A stretch of 64,000 nt of DNA, taken from the NCBI GenBank assembly GCA_001899005.1, contig MKUW01000028.1, positions 159,807 to 223,806 of the forward strand, in the 5' to 3' direction. The translations under genes and the position numbers were made by a program. Origin of the DNA: Chloroflexi bacterium 44-23 (GTDB lineage: Bacteria; Chloroflexota; Anaerolineae; Anaerolineales; Anaerolineaceae). Shown piece after piece: positions 17,365 to 27,190 of this stretch (position 1 is the stretch's first letter; each line of letters starts with the position of its first letter). Below the pieces are notes generated by a model that was given only the letters and a program-made list of their open reading frames with translations, searched no databases and had not been told where the DNA came from.

Positions 17365-19698
17365 TTACTTATTTTTTCCAAATTTTACTTGCTGTAAAAC
17401 CTGCCTGTATTCATCGACATTGGATGGTTCCAATGCAATGATCGCTTCAAGTGTTTCAATCGCTCCCCAGGTGTCGCCCTGATCCAGAAGCTTGTCCGCT
17501 AATTGATCCATTTGTTCGATGGCACGGACAGTTTGGCCTGTTCGTAAATAGACTTCTGCCAAACGTTTTCGAAGCTCGCCTTGGTTGGGTCGCTCTTTCA
17601 GTAATTCTTGCAAAAAGACTATCGCCTCTTTACTTTTTTGAAGTTCTTCCAGAACGGATAAATAATCATCCACTTCCTTTATCGCCACAGCGTCTTGTGA
17701 TAATCGGAAGTTGATATCGATTAATTGCATCCGTGAAGATTTTTCCTCGGGTTGTAAAGTGCGTAGTTGTTCAAATATGCGTAATGCCTGGCGCCAATCC
17801 AAGCGCTGCATGTCGATATCTGCCACCTTGGTGAGAATCTGAACCGCCCATTTGCGGTTGGTGCGTGATTGCTGTGCCAACCTCAGAGACGATAAGTATG
17901 CCTGGCGCGCTTTGTCCAGTTCAGCCAGTCGATAATAAATATCGCCCAGTTCCAAATACTCGTAGATGGCTTCATCTACGCGGCCATTACTGGAAAGCAG
18001 TTCAATCAAACTGTTCCGTATCCCCAGCTCCATCGGCACCATTTCCGTTACTCGTTTATACACACGGATTGCTTGATCGATTTCCCCACGGACTTCATAC
18101 AACTCGGCCACCAGCGTAAACTTGGCGACTGCCTTCTGAATGTGTCCTTCGGCAACCAATAGGTCTCCCATTTGCATGTGTAAGGGTAAATATGTCGGTG
18201 CATACTGCAACGCATGGAACGCTTCTTCCATTGCCGAGCGGGTTTTACCGCGTTTGGTTAAATCCCTAACATTCACCAAAGCTTCAATGACCAGACTGGA
18301 ACTGGATTGCAACAGCATTTCCATTAAAGGCAGCGGCGGGTTTCCATCCTGGGCGGGGGGCATCTGTTCGCGTGCTTTGCGTAGGTAATCACGCCAGTCA
18401 AAACGCATCAATTGGGTGCGAACGCTCTGGCAAATTGATTTGAGAGTCTCGTCGTTTGTTTCATGGCGTTGAGCTTCCAAACTTGGTTCATAGAGCTGGC
18501 TCAGTTCTTCAGCTTGATCCTCCGGCACGGTTTGTATATCTGCCAGACGAAATGCCTGTAAATAAGCCACGGCTGCATTACGCAAATTGCCCTGGCGTTC
18601 GTGAATTTTTCCAATTAACAAGTATGTCGCGAGCGCATACTCTTTACGTCGTAATGCCGTCTGCAGATATCTTAATGAGCGCTCAGGGTTTTCTTCATTC
18701 AAGAGCATTCCCAGGTTGAAATAAACGGCGGATTTCTCCAGGCCGATTTCAAGTACGCGCGTAAATTCTTCCGCTGCGCGCTTTTCGTTCCCCTGCGTTT
18801 GCAGATCGATGGCGTGACCCAGGTGTAAAAGAATACGCGTCCTTTCCGCCTGTTCAAGCGAAAGACCGCCGGTTCCGCGCGTTAATGAATTTACTGAGCG
18901 CTGATTGGCATCTGACTTTCCACCCGGCTCATCCGATTGGTCAAACAACATTTTAGCCAACTCTTCAAGGGCCATCTGGCGTGCCTCAGCGACCGGGTCC
19001 ATCATGCTTTCAGCCGAGTCATCATCGCCCGCTTCCAGTTTCTGAATTGTGGCAAGGCGGGCTGTTTTTAAACTGCTGTTTTTGGATCTGCCAGGTTTGG
19101 GTAAGGATTGATTTGATTTTAACAATTTGATAGCGTTTTGAACTTCAGTATTATCAGGAGCGATTTGCAAGCAATATCGAACTGCCTGAATCGCTTTAGC
19201 CGCATCTCCGTCAACTTGCATAAGTGCAGCAGCAGCCAGATATTCATAGGCAGCCTCTTGCTTACGCCCCATTTTATCGAAGATCATTGCCAGCCGGGTG
19301 CGTGCATTCAAATTCTCAGGATCCATGGAAATTACGTGCGACCAGCTCTCGATAGATTTATCAACGTCGCGTGCTTTTAATTGCAACTCGGCAGCTTGCA
19401 TCCCGGTTTTAATCGCTTCGCGAATCCTGCCCATATTTTCGTAAATCTTGGTCATCTTTTCATACGGCACCGGATCGTTAGGAGAAATTGAACAGGCTTT
19501 TTGATATTGGGAAAGGGCTCCTTCATAATCTTGCATTTCCAAATAAGATAACCCCAGGCTGATCAAGGCCATTGGATCGTTAGGGAATTCCTCGAGAGCC
19601 AATTGATAAAAATTGGCTGCCTCAGACCATTTTTGATCCCAAGCTGCTGAATGTCCCTGGTTCATTGCGGTATGAAATGCTTGCTGATCTCCGCTCAT
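17365..19698 (-). CDS. Large tetratricopeptide-repeat protein
   Basis: 777 residues, almost all helical repeats. The N-terminal TPRs (about 14-180) include WSEAANFYQLALEEFPNDP and YEGALSQYQKACSISPNDP. A low-complexity linker (about 185-270) follows, then further TPR-like arrays to the end (AIRVYKRVTEMVPMELG, ALRIFEQLRTLQPEE, AIETLEAIIALEPSNVDEY). There is no signal peptide or enzymatic domain. TPR proteins scaffold protein complexes, and the partner is unknown. Its ATG overlaps the polA stop by 4 bases (ATGA), so it is translationally coupled to DNA polymerase I and belongs to the same operon. Confidence 0.9.
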   Translation of the reverse strand: MSGDQQAFHTAMNQGHSAAWDQKWSEAANFYQLALEEFPNDPMALISLGLSYLEMQDYEGALSQYQKACSISPNDPVPYEKMTKIYENMGRIREAIKTGMQAAELQLKARDVDKSIESWSHVISMDPENLNARTRLAMIFDKMGRKQEAAYEYLAAAALMQVDGDAAKAIQAVRYCLQIAPDNTEVQNAIKLLKSNQSLPKPGRSKNSSLKTARLATIQKLEAGDDDSAESMMDPVAEARQMALEELAKMLFDQSDEPGGKSDANQRSVNSLTRGTGGLSLEQAERTRILLHLGHAIDLQTQGNEKRAAEEFTRVLEIGLEKSAVYFNLGMLLNEENPERSLRYLQTALRRKEYALATYLLIGKIHERQGNLRNAAVAYLQAFRLADIQTVPEDQAEELSQLYEPSLEAQRHETNDETLKSICQSVRTQLMRFDWRDYLRKAREQMPPAQDGNPPLPLMEMLLQSSSSLVIEALVNVRDLTKRGKTRSAMEEAFHALQYAPTYLPLHMQMGDLLVAEGHIQKAVAKFTLVAELYEVRGEIDQAIRVYKRVTEMVPMELGIRNSLIELLSSNGRVDEAIYEYLELGDIYYRLAELDKARQAYLSSLRLAQQSRTNRKWAVQILTKVADIDMQRLDWRQALRIFEQLRTLQPEEKSSRMQLIDINFRLSQDAVAIKEVDDYLSVLEELQKSKEAIVFLQELLKERPNQGELRKRLAEVYLRTGQTVRAIEQMDQLADKLLDQGDTWGAIETLEAIIALEPSNVDEYRQVLQQVKFGKNK

Positions 19699-22496
19699 TT
19701 GGTTGCATCCTGTTTATCTAAGACCAATGGTTTCATGGTACCCCAATTTTCTCCGGATTTTGCTTCGGTTGAGAGTGGTATGGAAAGCTTGTAGGCATTT
19801 TCCATCACATCCCTTACCACCTCTGCAGTGCGGGTCAATTCTTCTTGCGGGCATTCGAGCAATAACTCGTCATGCACCTGTAGTAATAATTTTGCTCTCA
19901 GTTTCGTTTTTTGTAAAGTTTTTGGAAGGTGAATCATTGCAATCTTTAGTATATCAGCAGCTGTACCCTGAATAGGTGCATTAATCGCTTCTCTTTCCTC
20001 ACGGTTACGTACATTCTGATTGGCAGCGGAAGAAAGATTGGGAAAATAGCGCCGTCTTCCCAGTAAAGTCTCCACAAAACCCTGCCGCATTGCTAATTGT
20101 CGTAAATCATCCAGATATTTTTTTACACCGGGGAATCGATTGAAATAAGCTTTGACAAAATTCTCTGCTTCTGCCAGGGTCAGACCTGTGGAACGACTCA
20201 ACCCAAAAGGGCTCATTCCGTAAATCAAACCAAAGTTGATCGCTTTAGCGTGCCGGCGTTGCTGGCTGGTCACTTGATCTATAGGGATATCATAGACAGC
20301 GGCAGCTGTAGTACTATGAATATCCTGACCGGCGCGGAAGGCTGCCAACATGGCTTCATCACCCGACATGTGGGCGACAATTCGCAGTTCAATCTGCGAA
20401 TAATCCACCGATAATAAAACCATGTCGGGGGCGGCAATAAAAGCGCAACGAACCTGACGACCAAGATCGGTACGGGTAGGTATATTCTGTAAATTTGGAT
20501 TGATTGAGGCAAGACGCCCGGTGACAGAACCTGTTTGGCTATAAGATGTATGCACACGGCCTGTGCGGGGGTTAACCTGCAAGGGTAAAGCCGTGACATA
20601 AGTGGACTGTAATTTAGCCAGCTCACGGTGCTCAAGGATAAGATCAACCACCTCATGCATTCCTTGCATTTGTTCCAGCACTGCGAAATTGGTGGAGTAA
20701 TGTCCACTGGCTGTTTTCTTTTTCGAGGGTGATTCAAGGCCAAGGGTTTCAAACAAGGCTACCGAAAGCTGTTGGGTAGAATTGAGATTAAAGTCATAAC
20801 CCACAATATCGTGTACCTTGCGCTCAATTTCCTTCAGGCGCTTGTCAAGTTCCACATTCATCTTCTGCAGGAATTCTTTATCCAGTAGAATTCCGTTTTT
20901 TTCCATTTGCTCCAAAACTGGAATCAATGGCATTTCAATATCTTCAAAAACCTTCTGAGCATTATTCTTGATCATTGATTCGGTTAGAAGGGGCATGAGC
21001 AATAAAGGTACGACTGCATCGGCACCGGCGTATGGTGCGACAGCCTCCACAGATACATCTGCCATCGAAAGCTGGTTTTTACCAGAACCGATCAGACTCT
21101 CAATTCGCTGCATTTCAATACCCAAATAATTTTCTGCCATATCTTTCAACCCAAGATTATAAGAGGCAGGGTCGATCAACCAACCAGCCAGCATGGTATC
21201 AAAGGAGTAAGGGCGAACATTAATTCCATAAGCGGAAAGAACCAGGCAGTCATATTTTAAATTGTGACCAACTTTTGGAATTTTTGGATTTTCAAAAGAT
21301 TGTTTGAGGGCTGCAATCACATCATCAAAGGGGAGTTGTTGATCATCAGTTTTGTGGCCAACAGGAAGATAATAACCAACATTTTCATCAATTGCTAGCG
21401 ATATTCCTACCAAATCCGCCAGCATGGGATCAGTATTGGTCGTCTCTGTATCAAAGCTGATAAATTCCGCCGATTTGAGTTTTTTCACGAGCTCGGTCAA
21501 TTCAGTCTTCGTGTTAACAATCTTTGATTGATAGTCGGCAGCAGGCGCTGATCCTATGGCTGTAATACCTTCTCCAAACAAAGAAAGCTGCTGACTGGAT
21601 CTATTTTTGGAGTTTTTATCACCCAGATCATGTAAGCGGCCAATTAAAGTCTTAAACTCCAGTTCACTAAAAATCGGTTCAACCGCTTTTATATCTAAAT
21701 GGCAAGTATTGGCTTGATCCAGATCCAACAAAATATCAACATCCTGATCGATGCGTGCCAGGCGTTGACTTAAATAAGCCGATTCTTTTCCGGTGATTAA
21801 CTTGTTCTGATATTTAGATGGGATCTCGTCAATATGATCATAGATTGCATCCAGACTCTGGTATTCGCCCAATAATTTGAGGGCTGTTTTCTCACCAACT
21901 CCGGGAATGCCGGGAATATTATCAGAGGAATCTCCCATCAAAGCCTTTAGATCTACAATCTGATCCGGTTTTACCCCCATTTTGGCAACCACATCTTCTT
22001 CCCGGTAATCGCGTGCATCAGCCATCGATTTACCCGGCAAGTTAACAATAATCCGGTCGGTGACCAGTTGAAGCAAATCACGATCTCCGGTTATGATTTT
22101 AACACCAAGCCCTTTTTTAACAGCCTGCTTTGAAATAGATCCAATGACATCATCTGCCTCTGCTCCTTCTTTTTCAAGGCGGGGAATATCGAAAGCGTCA
22201 ATTATCGTTCGAATTCGTTCGATTTGACCGCGCAATTCATCAGGCATTTTAGCTCGCGTAGCTTTGTAATCCGGATAAATATCATTGCGAAAGGTTTTAC
22301 CAGTATCAAATGCAACCGCTAAAAACTCAGGGTTTTCTTTCTCCAAGAAACGCATCAGAATATTTACAAATCCAAAAATGGCAGCAGTTGGTTCACCGCT
22401 GGAAGTTGCCAGGCTATCTCCGCGAACAGTCGACATTGCAAAATATGTGCGGTAAGCCAGAGCATGTCCATCAATTAAGTAAAGGGTAGGTGGCAT
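19695..22496 (-). CDS. polA: DNA polymerase I
   Basis: 933 residues with all three domains. The 5'-nuclease (1-290) has YLIDGHALAYRTYFA and DNIPGIPGVGEKTA (helix-hairpin-helix). The 3'-5' exonuclease (about 325-510) keeps DTE (FDTETT), GHNLKYD and Y-x3-D (YAGAD), so proofreading appears intact. The polymerase (520-933) has SVDYSQIELRI (motif A), the RRHAKAINFGLIYG finger helix (motif B) and VHDELL (motif C). It acts in Okazaki fragment maturation and repair. ATG 22496 is followed by PPTLYLIDG with AAGGAAGGAA just upstream. It sits second in an operon, after the receiver-like/transposase-like gene and before the TPR gene. Confidence 0.98.
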   Translation of the reverse strand: MPPTLYLIDGHALAYRTYFAMSTVRGDSLATSSGEPTAAIFGFVNILMRFLEKENPEFLAVAFDTGKTFRNDIYPDYKATRAKMPDELRGQIERIRTIIDAFDIPRLEKEGAEADDVIGSISKQAVKKGLGVKIITGDRDLLQLVTDRIIVNLPGKSMADARDYREEDVVAKMGVKPDQIVDLKALMGDSSDNIPGIPGVGEKTALKLLGEYQSLDAIYDHIDEIPSKYQNKLITGKESAYLSQRLARIDQDVDILLDLDQANTCHLDIKAVEPIFSELEFKTLIGRLHDLGDKNSKNRSSQQLSLFGEGITAIGSAPAADYQSKIVNTKTELTELVKKLKSAEFISFDTETTNTDPMLADLVGISLAIDENVGYYLPVGHKTDDQQLPFDDVIAALKQSFENPKIPKVGHNLKYDCLVLSAYGINVRPYSFDTMLAGWLIDPASYNLGLKDMAENYLGIEMQRIESLIGSGKNQLSMADVSVEAVAPYAGADAVVPLLLMPLLTESMIKNNAQKVFEDIEMPLIPVLEQMEKNGILLDKEFLQKMNVELDKRLKEIERKVHDIVGYDFNLNSTQQLSVALFETLGLESPSKKKTASGHYSTNFAVLEQMQGMHEVVDLILEHRELAKLQSTYVTALPLQVNPRTGRVHTSYSQTGSVTGRLASINPNLQNIPTRTDLGRQVRCAFIAAPDMVLLSVDYSQIELRIVAHMSGDEAMLAAFRAGQDIHSTTAAAVYDIPIDQVTSQQRRHAKAINFGLIYGMSPFGLSRSTGLTLAEAENFVKAYFNRFPGVKKYLDDLRQLAMRQGFVETLLGRRRYFPNLSSAANQNVRNREEREAINAPIQGTAADILKIAMIHLPKTLQKTKLRAKLLLQVHDELLLECPQEELTRTAEVVRDVMENAYKLSIPLSTEAKSGENWGTMKPLVLDKQDATK

Positions 22497-22550
22497 TTTT
22501 TTTCCTTCCTTCCGGATATCTTGGAATAGATAATTCTAACCTGTTTTGCC

Positions 22551-24635
22551 TTAATCTCCCTGAGTGGTTTGTCGAATGGCGGGCAGGGTGGTGATACCTT
22601 GCGCTGAACGGGTACCAAGAACGTATTCATTGACCATCGATTGCGAAGGCGCCAAAAAACCGCTTATAAGCAAATTACCAGGCGCCCAAAAATCTTTTAA
22701 AAGATATCTTTTCAAAAGATCAGGCTTAATCTCAAAAATTGCTTTTGATGTTTCTCTCCGCAATATGCGTATGATTTTTGCCGGCGAGATATTCGGCGGA
22801 GCGAAGATTGTCCATTCGAGATGCATTGGCCGAATTCTTAATCGATCCAATCGCCAGCCAAATGCAATGCAAATTTCGGGAATCGATGCCGTCAGCAACC
22901 GGGAAATCATCCCCACCAGAAATTGATCAGGGAAGCGAGGAATGAGCACACAAGTGTAATACAGGCTGACCTGAGCGGGGGATGAGGGCTGTAAACGGAT
23001 TTCTGATGGCTGAAGGCCATTAAAATCTTCAGTCGATTCAGAATTCTCATGGGGCTTATTTTCAGCAGAATTTTTGTGTGTTGCTTCCACGGTGGTCACA
23101 ACATCATTTTGATCAGTAATGGAATTCTGTGCTGCCTCTGGTTCATCCAACTTTGCGAAGAGCTCATTGGCAGTCGATAAACTATCCTGGCTTAAGTCAG
23201 ATCGGGAATAAGCCGTAGCATTTGAAATCCCTTCATCAGGCACGCCATCGCCCCGATCGCCTTCTGTCCCAACTTGCATAATTGCCGGGTTTTGAACCAA
23301 TTCTTCATCAATAAGATCTTCTGACTCTGGTTGCCATTCCTTTTTTGTGCCAACTTCATCAGCCTGCTCATCCCAGGGGAAAACTATCCCGGCCAACAAG
23401 TCAGCTGGTGGAGCTTCATGCTCCAAATCGGATATTAATTGATCGACCGTATTGACTTGCCGGCTTGTTTCTCTTGCCGAATCAGTTGCTTCTTGCTCGA
23501 GGAGTTCTTCATCCTTCACTTCCGGACCAGTCTCTAATTCGTTGTTCAAATTCATGCTGGATGAAGAACTTATATCATTGCTTGGCTGCACTTCTTCGTT
23601 CAATTTTGCAGAATCGCTCACTTGTTTTTCAGATGTCGGGATTGTTCGTTCTGTATGCTCCTCTTCCATGCCTTCTTTTATCCAACCTGGCAAAAATTCC
23701 GCACTTTCTAATTGTTTCATCCTGGCTTCGGAAGCGGCCTGAGTTTCCTGTTCGGCTGGCATTTGATTAATTCCCGAAATATCTTCGGCTGTTGTTTTCT
23801 CTTCCCTGACAACTTCTTTTGTTTGAAGCCGTATTTCTTGAGTGTCTTCCAAAATAAGAAACGAAGGTATGTTGTTCTTTGGTTGATTCAGCATCAGCAG
23901 TTTTTGCTTGGCCAAATTAACTTGCTGGCGGGCATCCCGCAAAGGAATACTGGCCGGAAACACCATTACCAATATTTCATTTTCACGCATGGTTTTAAAA
24001 TAGATCAATGATGGCTCAGAATCACCAGTAAATTGTTTGTATTTCATAAAATTAGTATGAAGCTGGCTCTCGGCACGCTCTTCGAGAAAAGTAATCAACT
24101 CAGCAACAATCAATTCTTTATACTCACCGACTGCAGCCAGGGGAGAACCATTCAAAAAATATACTATCTTGCTGGCATTACCCTCCATCTGAACTTCCAG
24201 CAACTGATCCGGAAGAGCTTCTTCCAATTGCTTCCGGTAGCTTTGCAAAGGCTCTGCTACTGCAGCATTCTCAGCGTTGGTCAAGCTTAGTTTAATTTCT
24301 TCAAGAAAATCAGGTAAATAAATAGGTTTGCGAAACACCTTATTTAGTCGCAGGCCATCCATTTCCAGTCTTGTGTCAAATGACGTCGTAAGCAACAATA
24401 TGGAAACCATTCCCGGTTGAAGGCTCTGAAAGTGGACCAAAGTTCGCAGTTGATCTTCGTCAGGTTGTTCGATATCAATAATAAGCAGTGAAAAACTGGC
24501 GGAAGACTCAAGATTACGGATTCCAACAATTGAATCAATAATCGTGACCTGATACCCTCCGCCTTCTTGCAATGCTGAACCAACCAGTTCAGCAAAGGCT
24601 GGTTGTGAACTCAGAACCAAAACCCTTTTAATCAC
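22551..24635 (-). CDS. Receiver-like protein with C-terminal IS200/Y1-transposase-like domain
   Basis: 694 residues. Residues 1-120 look like a response-regulator receiver: the Asp in LLIIDIEQPDED and the Lys-Pro in FRKPIY are kept, but the acidic pair is replaced (VLVLSSQPAF), so it is probably a pseudo-receiver. Residues 125-250 form an unassigned domain. 260-545 are acidic, Ser/Glu-rich and probably disordered. Residues 556-694 match the layout of single-Tyr (Y1) IS200 transposases: strand-helix, LRIRPMHLEW at the HUH position (first His about 605 kept, second His replaced by Glu), NISPAKIIRILRRETS, DFWAPG and helix MVNEYVLGTR with a Tyr (about 671) at the catalytic place. No transposon ends are visible, so it looks domesticated. 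First gene of the polA operon, 54 bases upstream of polA. Confidence 0.72.
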   Translation of the reverse strand: MIKRVLVLSSQPAFAELVGSALQEGGGYQVTIIDSIVGIRNLESSASFSLLIIDIEQPDEDQLRTLVHFQSLQPGMVSILLLTTSFDTRLEMDGLRLNKVFRKPIYLPDFLEEIKLSLTNAENAAVAEPLQSYRKQLEEALPDQLLEVQMEGNASKIVYFLNGSPLAAVGEYKELIVAELITFLEERAESQLHTNFMKYKQFTGDSEPSLIYFKTMRENEILVMVFPASIPLRDARQQVNLAKQKLLMLNQPKNNIPSFLILEDTQEIRLQTKEVVREEKTTAEDISGINQMPAEQETQAASEARMKQLESAEFLPGWIKEGMEEEHTERTIPTSEKQVSDSAKLNEEVQPSNDISSSSSMNLNNELETGPEVKDEELLEQEATDSARETSRQVNTVDQLISDLEHEAPPADLLAGIVFPWDEQADEVGTKKEWQPESEDLIDEELVQNPAIMQVGTEGDRGDGVPDEGISNATAYSRSDLSQDSLSTANELFAKLDEPEAAQNSITDQNDVVTTVEATHKNSAENKPHENSESTEDFNGLQPSEIRLQPSSPAQVSLYYTCVLIPRFPDQFLVGMISRLLTASIPEICIAFGWRLDRLRIRPMHLEWTIFAPPNISPAKIIRILRRETSKAIFEIKPDLLKRYLLKDFWAPGNLLISGFLAPSQSMVNEYVLGTRSAQGITTLPAIRQTTQGD

Positions 24636-24746
24636 ATAAAAAGTTTAGCACTTCCGTTCTCGAGAATCAAGGAAATCTGGTCGTGACTTGTCTGTAAAGG
24701 AACTTGTGAGATAATAAACAAACCATGCTTTTTTCGAGGTTTATTT

Positions 24747-26021
24747 ATGGCATTTGAAACTATTTGTGTGCTTGGTCTCGGTTATATCGGCTTACCAACC
24801 GCTTCAACGTTTGCCACCGCAGGTTACAAGGTTGTAGGTGTAGATACCAACCCGTCCATCGTCTACAGTCTCCAAAAAGGCGAGCTGCATATATCCGAAC
24901 CAGGGCTGAGCAAACTCGTTAAAGATGCGATTCAATCCAAAAATCTGGCAATTTCGTCATCACCGATTCTGGCTGATGCGTTCATCATCGCTGTACCCAC
25001 GCCCTTTTATGATCAGAAAAAAGCAGATCTTACTTTTGTACGCTCTGCTGCCGAATCGATTGTCCCTTTTTTACGGCGTGGCAACCTGGTTGTTCTAGAA
25101 TCAACCTCACCACCTCTTACCACCAACGAAGTGCTGGTGCCAATTTTGGAAAAAAGCGGCTTAAAAGCCGGCGAAGATTTCAATGTGGTTTATTCTCCGG
25201 AACGTGTATTGCCAGGCCAGATTTTGCGGGAATTAATCGAAAACGCACGCGTGATTGGCGGTATCAACGCAGACTCCGCTGCAGCCGGAAAAGAACTCTA
25301 TCAGATCTTTGTCAAAGGTGAAATTATCACCACTACGGCTACTACAGCCGAAATGGTTAAGTTGATGGAAAACACATATCGCGATATTAACATTGCCATT
25401 GCAAATGAGTTTGCCCGGTTGGCTGATCGTTTTGGGATTGATGTCTGGGAAGCCATACAAATTGCCAACCTGCATCCGCGCGTGAAAATACTCAACCCCG
25501 GTCCCGGAGTCGGCGGCCATTGTATCAGCGTAGACCCATGGTTCCTGGTCGAAGCAGCCACCGATATTACGCCATTGATTCGGACTGCCCGGCAAGTAAA
25601 TGATGAACAGCCGCACTTTGTGGTTCAGAAATTAAATGAGATTTTGGGTACACTGGCTGGAAAGAAAATAACAGCGCTTGGTCTGGCTTATAAACCGGAT
25701 GTAGATGATTTACGTGAAAGTCCGGCTGTTGAAGTGGTGCAAGCCTTACTGGCTGCTGGTGCCGATGTGACCGCGTTTGAGCCTTTCAAACCCGGTTTTT
25801 CCATAAAAGGTATCCGAATGGCAAGCAATCTGGCTGAAGCGATTTCAGAATCTGACTTGCTTTTATTGCTGGTCAATCATACCCAGTTAAAAGTTATTGA
25901 TCCTGGTCAAATTCTGGAGCAAACGACAGCGCGCATTGTCTTCGATACAGTCGGCGGCTGGAATCCACAGATCTGGCAGGATGCTGGCTTTGAAGTCCAC
26001 CGATTAGGTAGAGCAGATTAA
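24747..26021 (+). CDS. wecC: UDP-N-acetyl-D-mannosamine dehydrogenase
   Basis: 424 residues of the UDP-glucose/GDP-mannose dehydrogenase family. The NAD-binding motif is VLGLGYIGLPTAS. The WecC-type signature GPGVGGHCISVDPWFL carries the active-site Cys, with LMENTYRDINIAIANEFA in the dimer helix and GLAYKPDVDDLRESPA in the C-terminal domain. It oxidises UDP-ManNAc twice to UDP-ManNAcA using NAD+, for surface polysaccharide synthesis. It starts at ATG 24747 (MAFETIC). The epimerase that makes its substrate follows 3 bases downstream, confirming the pathway. UDP-GlcNAc dehydrogenase activity is the main alternative. Confidence 0.93.
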   Translation: MAFETICVLGLGYIGLPTASTFATAGYKVVGVDTNPSIVYSLQKGELHISEPGLSKLVKDAIQSKNLAISSSPILADAFIIAVPTPFYDQKKADLTFVRSAAESIVPFLRRGNLVVLESTSPPLTTNEVLVPILEKSGLKAGEDFNVVYSPERVLPGQILRELIENARVIGGINADSAAAGKELYQIFVKGEIITTTATTAEMVKLMENTYRDINIAIANEFARLADRFGIDVWEAIQIANLHPRVKILNPGPGVGGHCISVDPWFLVEAATDITPLIRTARQVNDEQPHFVVQKLNEILGTLAGKKITALGLAYKPDVDDLRESPAVEVVQALLAAGADVTAFEPFKPGFSIKGIRMASNLAEAISESDLLLLLVNHTQLKVIDPGQILEQTTARIVFDTVGGWNPQIWQDAGFEVHRLGRAD

Positions 26022-26024
26022 CAA

Positions 26025-27167
26025 ATGTCCAAAATAAAGAAAAAATTGCGAGTATTAACAATTTTTGGAACACGGCCGGAAGCCTCCAAAATGTGCCCGG
26101 TAGTTCTGGAAGCGCAAGCCAACCCTTATATTGAATCCTTGTTGTGTGTCACCGCACAGCATCGCCAAATGCTCGATCAGGTTTTGGAAACTTTTAAAGT
26201 GGTACCGGATTTCGATTTGAATTTAATGCTGCCGGATCAAAGCCTTTCACAAAGCACTGCAGCAATTTTGCTCAATCTTGAAATGGTTATCAAGCAGGTT
26301 GAGCCGGATTGGGTTCTGGTGCAAGGCGATACAACCACCGTTATGGCAGCTGCGTTGCTATGTTATTACAATAGAGTCAGGGTGGGCCATGTAGAAGCCG
26401 GCTTACGTACCGGAGACAAATGGCAACCTTTCCCTGAAGAAGTTAACCGTAGAATAGCAGCGGTGGTTGCCGATTTGCATCTGGCGCCCACTGACCACGC
26501 CCGTCAAAACCTGTTACGCGAAGGAATTGCCGATAACCGCATTGTTGTTACCGGCAATCCCGGGCTGGATGCCTTGCGTTTAATCACAGCCCAACCAACC
26601 CCTCCCGAGGTGAACAGAATTTTGCAGGAACTTAAAATTGGTCCTGATAAAAAGGGGCTGGTTCTGGTTACTGCACACCGCAGAGAAAACTTCGGCAAAC
26701 CCCTGGAAAATATTTGCAGCGCTATCCAGGTTTTGGCAAACAGATACGCTGATCGGTTCCATTTTATCTATCCGGTACATCTGAACCCACACGTCCAGGA
26801 AACCGTCCATCGCTTACTTGGAGACACGCCCAATCTCACCTTATTACCACCTCTTGACTATTACCCAATGGCACATCTCATGTCCCGAGCGCGCTTGATC
26901 CTTACCGATTCCGGCGGTATTCAAGAAGAAGCAGCCGGGTTGGGCATTCCCACTTTAGTTTTACGCGAAGTAACTGAACGACCGGAGGGAGTCAGCACAG
27001 GCATATTACGCTTGGTTGGTACAGACCCTGCCACAATTGTCAATCAGACCGTTCATTTACTGGAAGACAACCAGGCATATCAGGCGATGGCCAGAGCTAA
27101 AAACCCTTTTGGCGATGGTTATGCTGCCCCAAAAATCATTCAGGCACTGCTTGATTTCCAACCATGA
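26025..27167 (+). CDS. wecB: UDP-N-acetylglucosamine 2-epimerase (non-hydrolysing)
   Basis: 380 residues of GT-B-like fold with the family landmarks FGTRPEASKMCPV, VQGDTTTVMAAAL, HVEAGLRTGDKWQPFPEE (catalytic acids), VTAHRRENFG (catalytic His and Arg-Arg-Glu) and LTDSGGIQEEA. It interconverts UDP-GlcNAc and UDP-ManNAc in the cytoplasm, feeding the dehydrogenase immediately upstream. The start is ATG 26025, three bases after the wecC stop, in the same operon. A glycosyltransferase follows 23 bases later, making this a three-gene glycan module. Confidence 0.96.
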   Translation: MSKIKKKLRVLTIFGTRPEASKMCPVVLEAQANPYIESLLCVTAQHRQMLDQVLETFKVVPDFDLNLMLPDQSLSQSTAAILLNLEMVIKQVEPDWVLVQGDTTTVMAAALLCYYNRVRVGHVEAGLRTGDKWQPFPEEVNRRIAAVVADLHLAPTDHARQNLLREGIADNRIVVTGNPGLDALRLITAQPTPPEVNRILQELKIGPDKKGLVLVTAHRRENFGKPLENICSAIQVLANRYADRFHFIYPVHLNPHVQETVHRLLGDTPNLTLLPPLDYYPMAHLMSRARLILTDSGGIQEEAAGLGIPTLVLREVTERPEGVSTGILRLVGTDPATIVNQTVHLLEDNQAYQAMARAKNPFGDGYAAPKIIQALLDFQP

Positions 27168-27190
27168 AAAACTTCCCGGGTTTATGATTA

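Noticed and set aside
22551..24635. Calling the gene an active IS200/IS605 insertion sequence
   Set aside because: The second HUH His is missing, long non-transposase domains precede it, no end hairpins flank it, and it is in an operon with polA.
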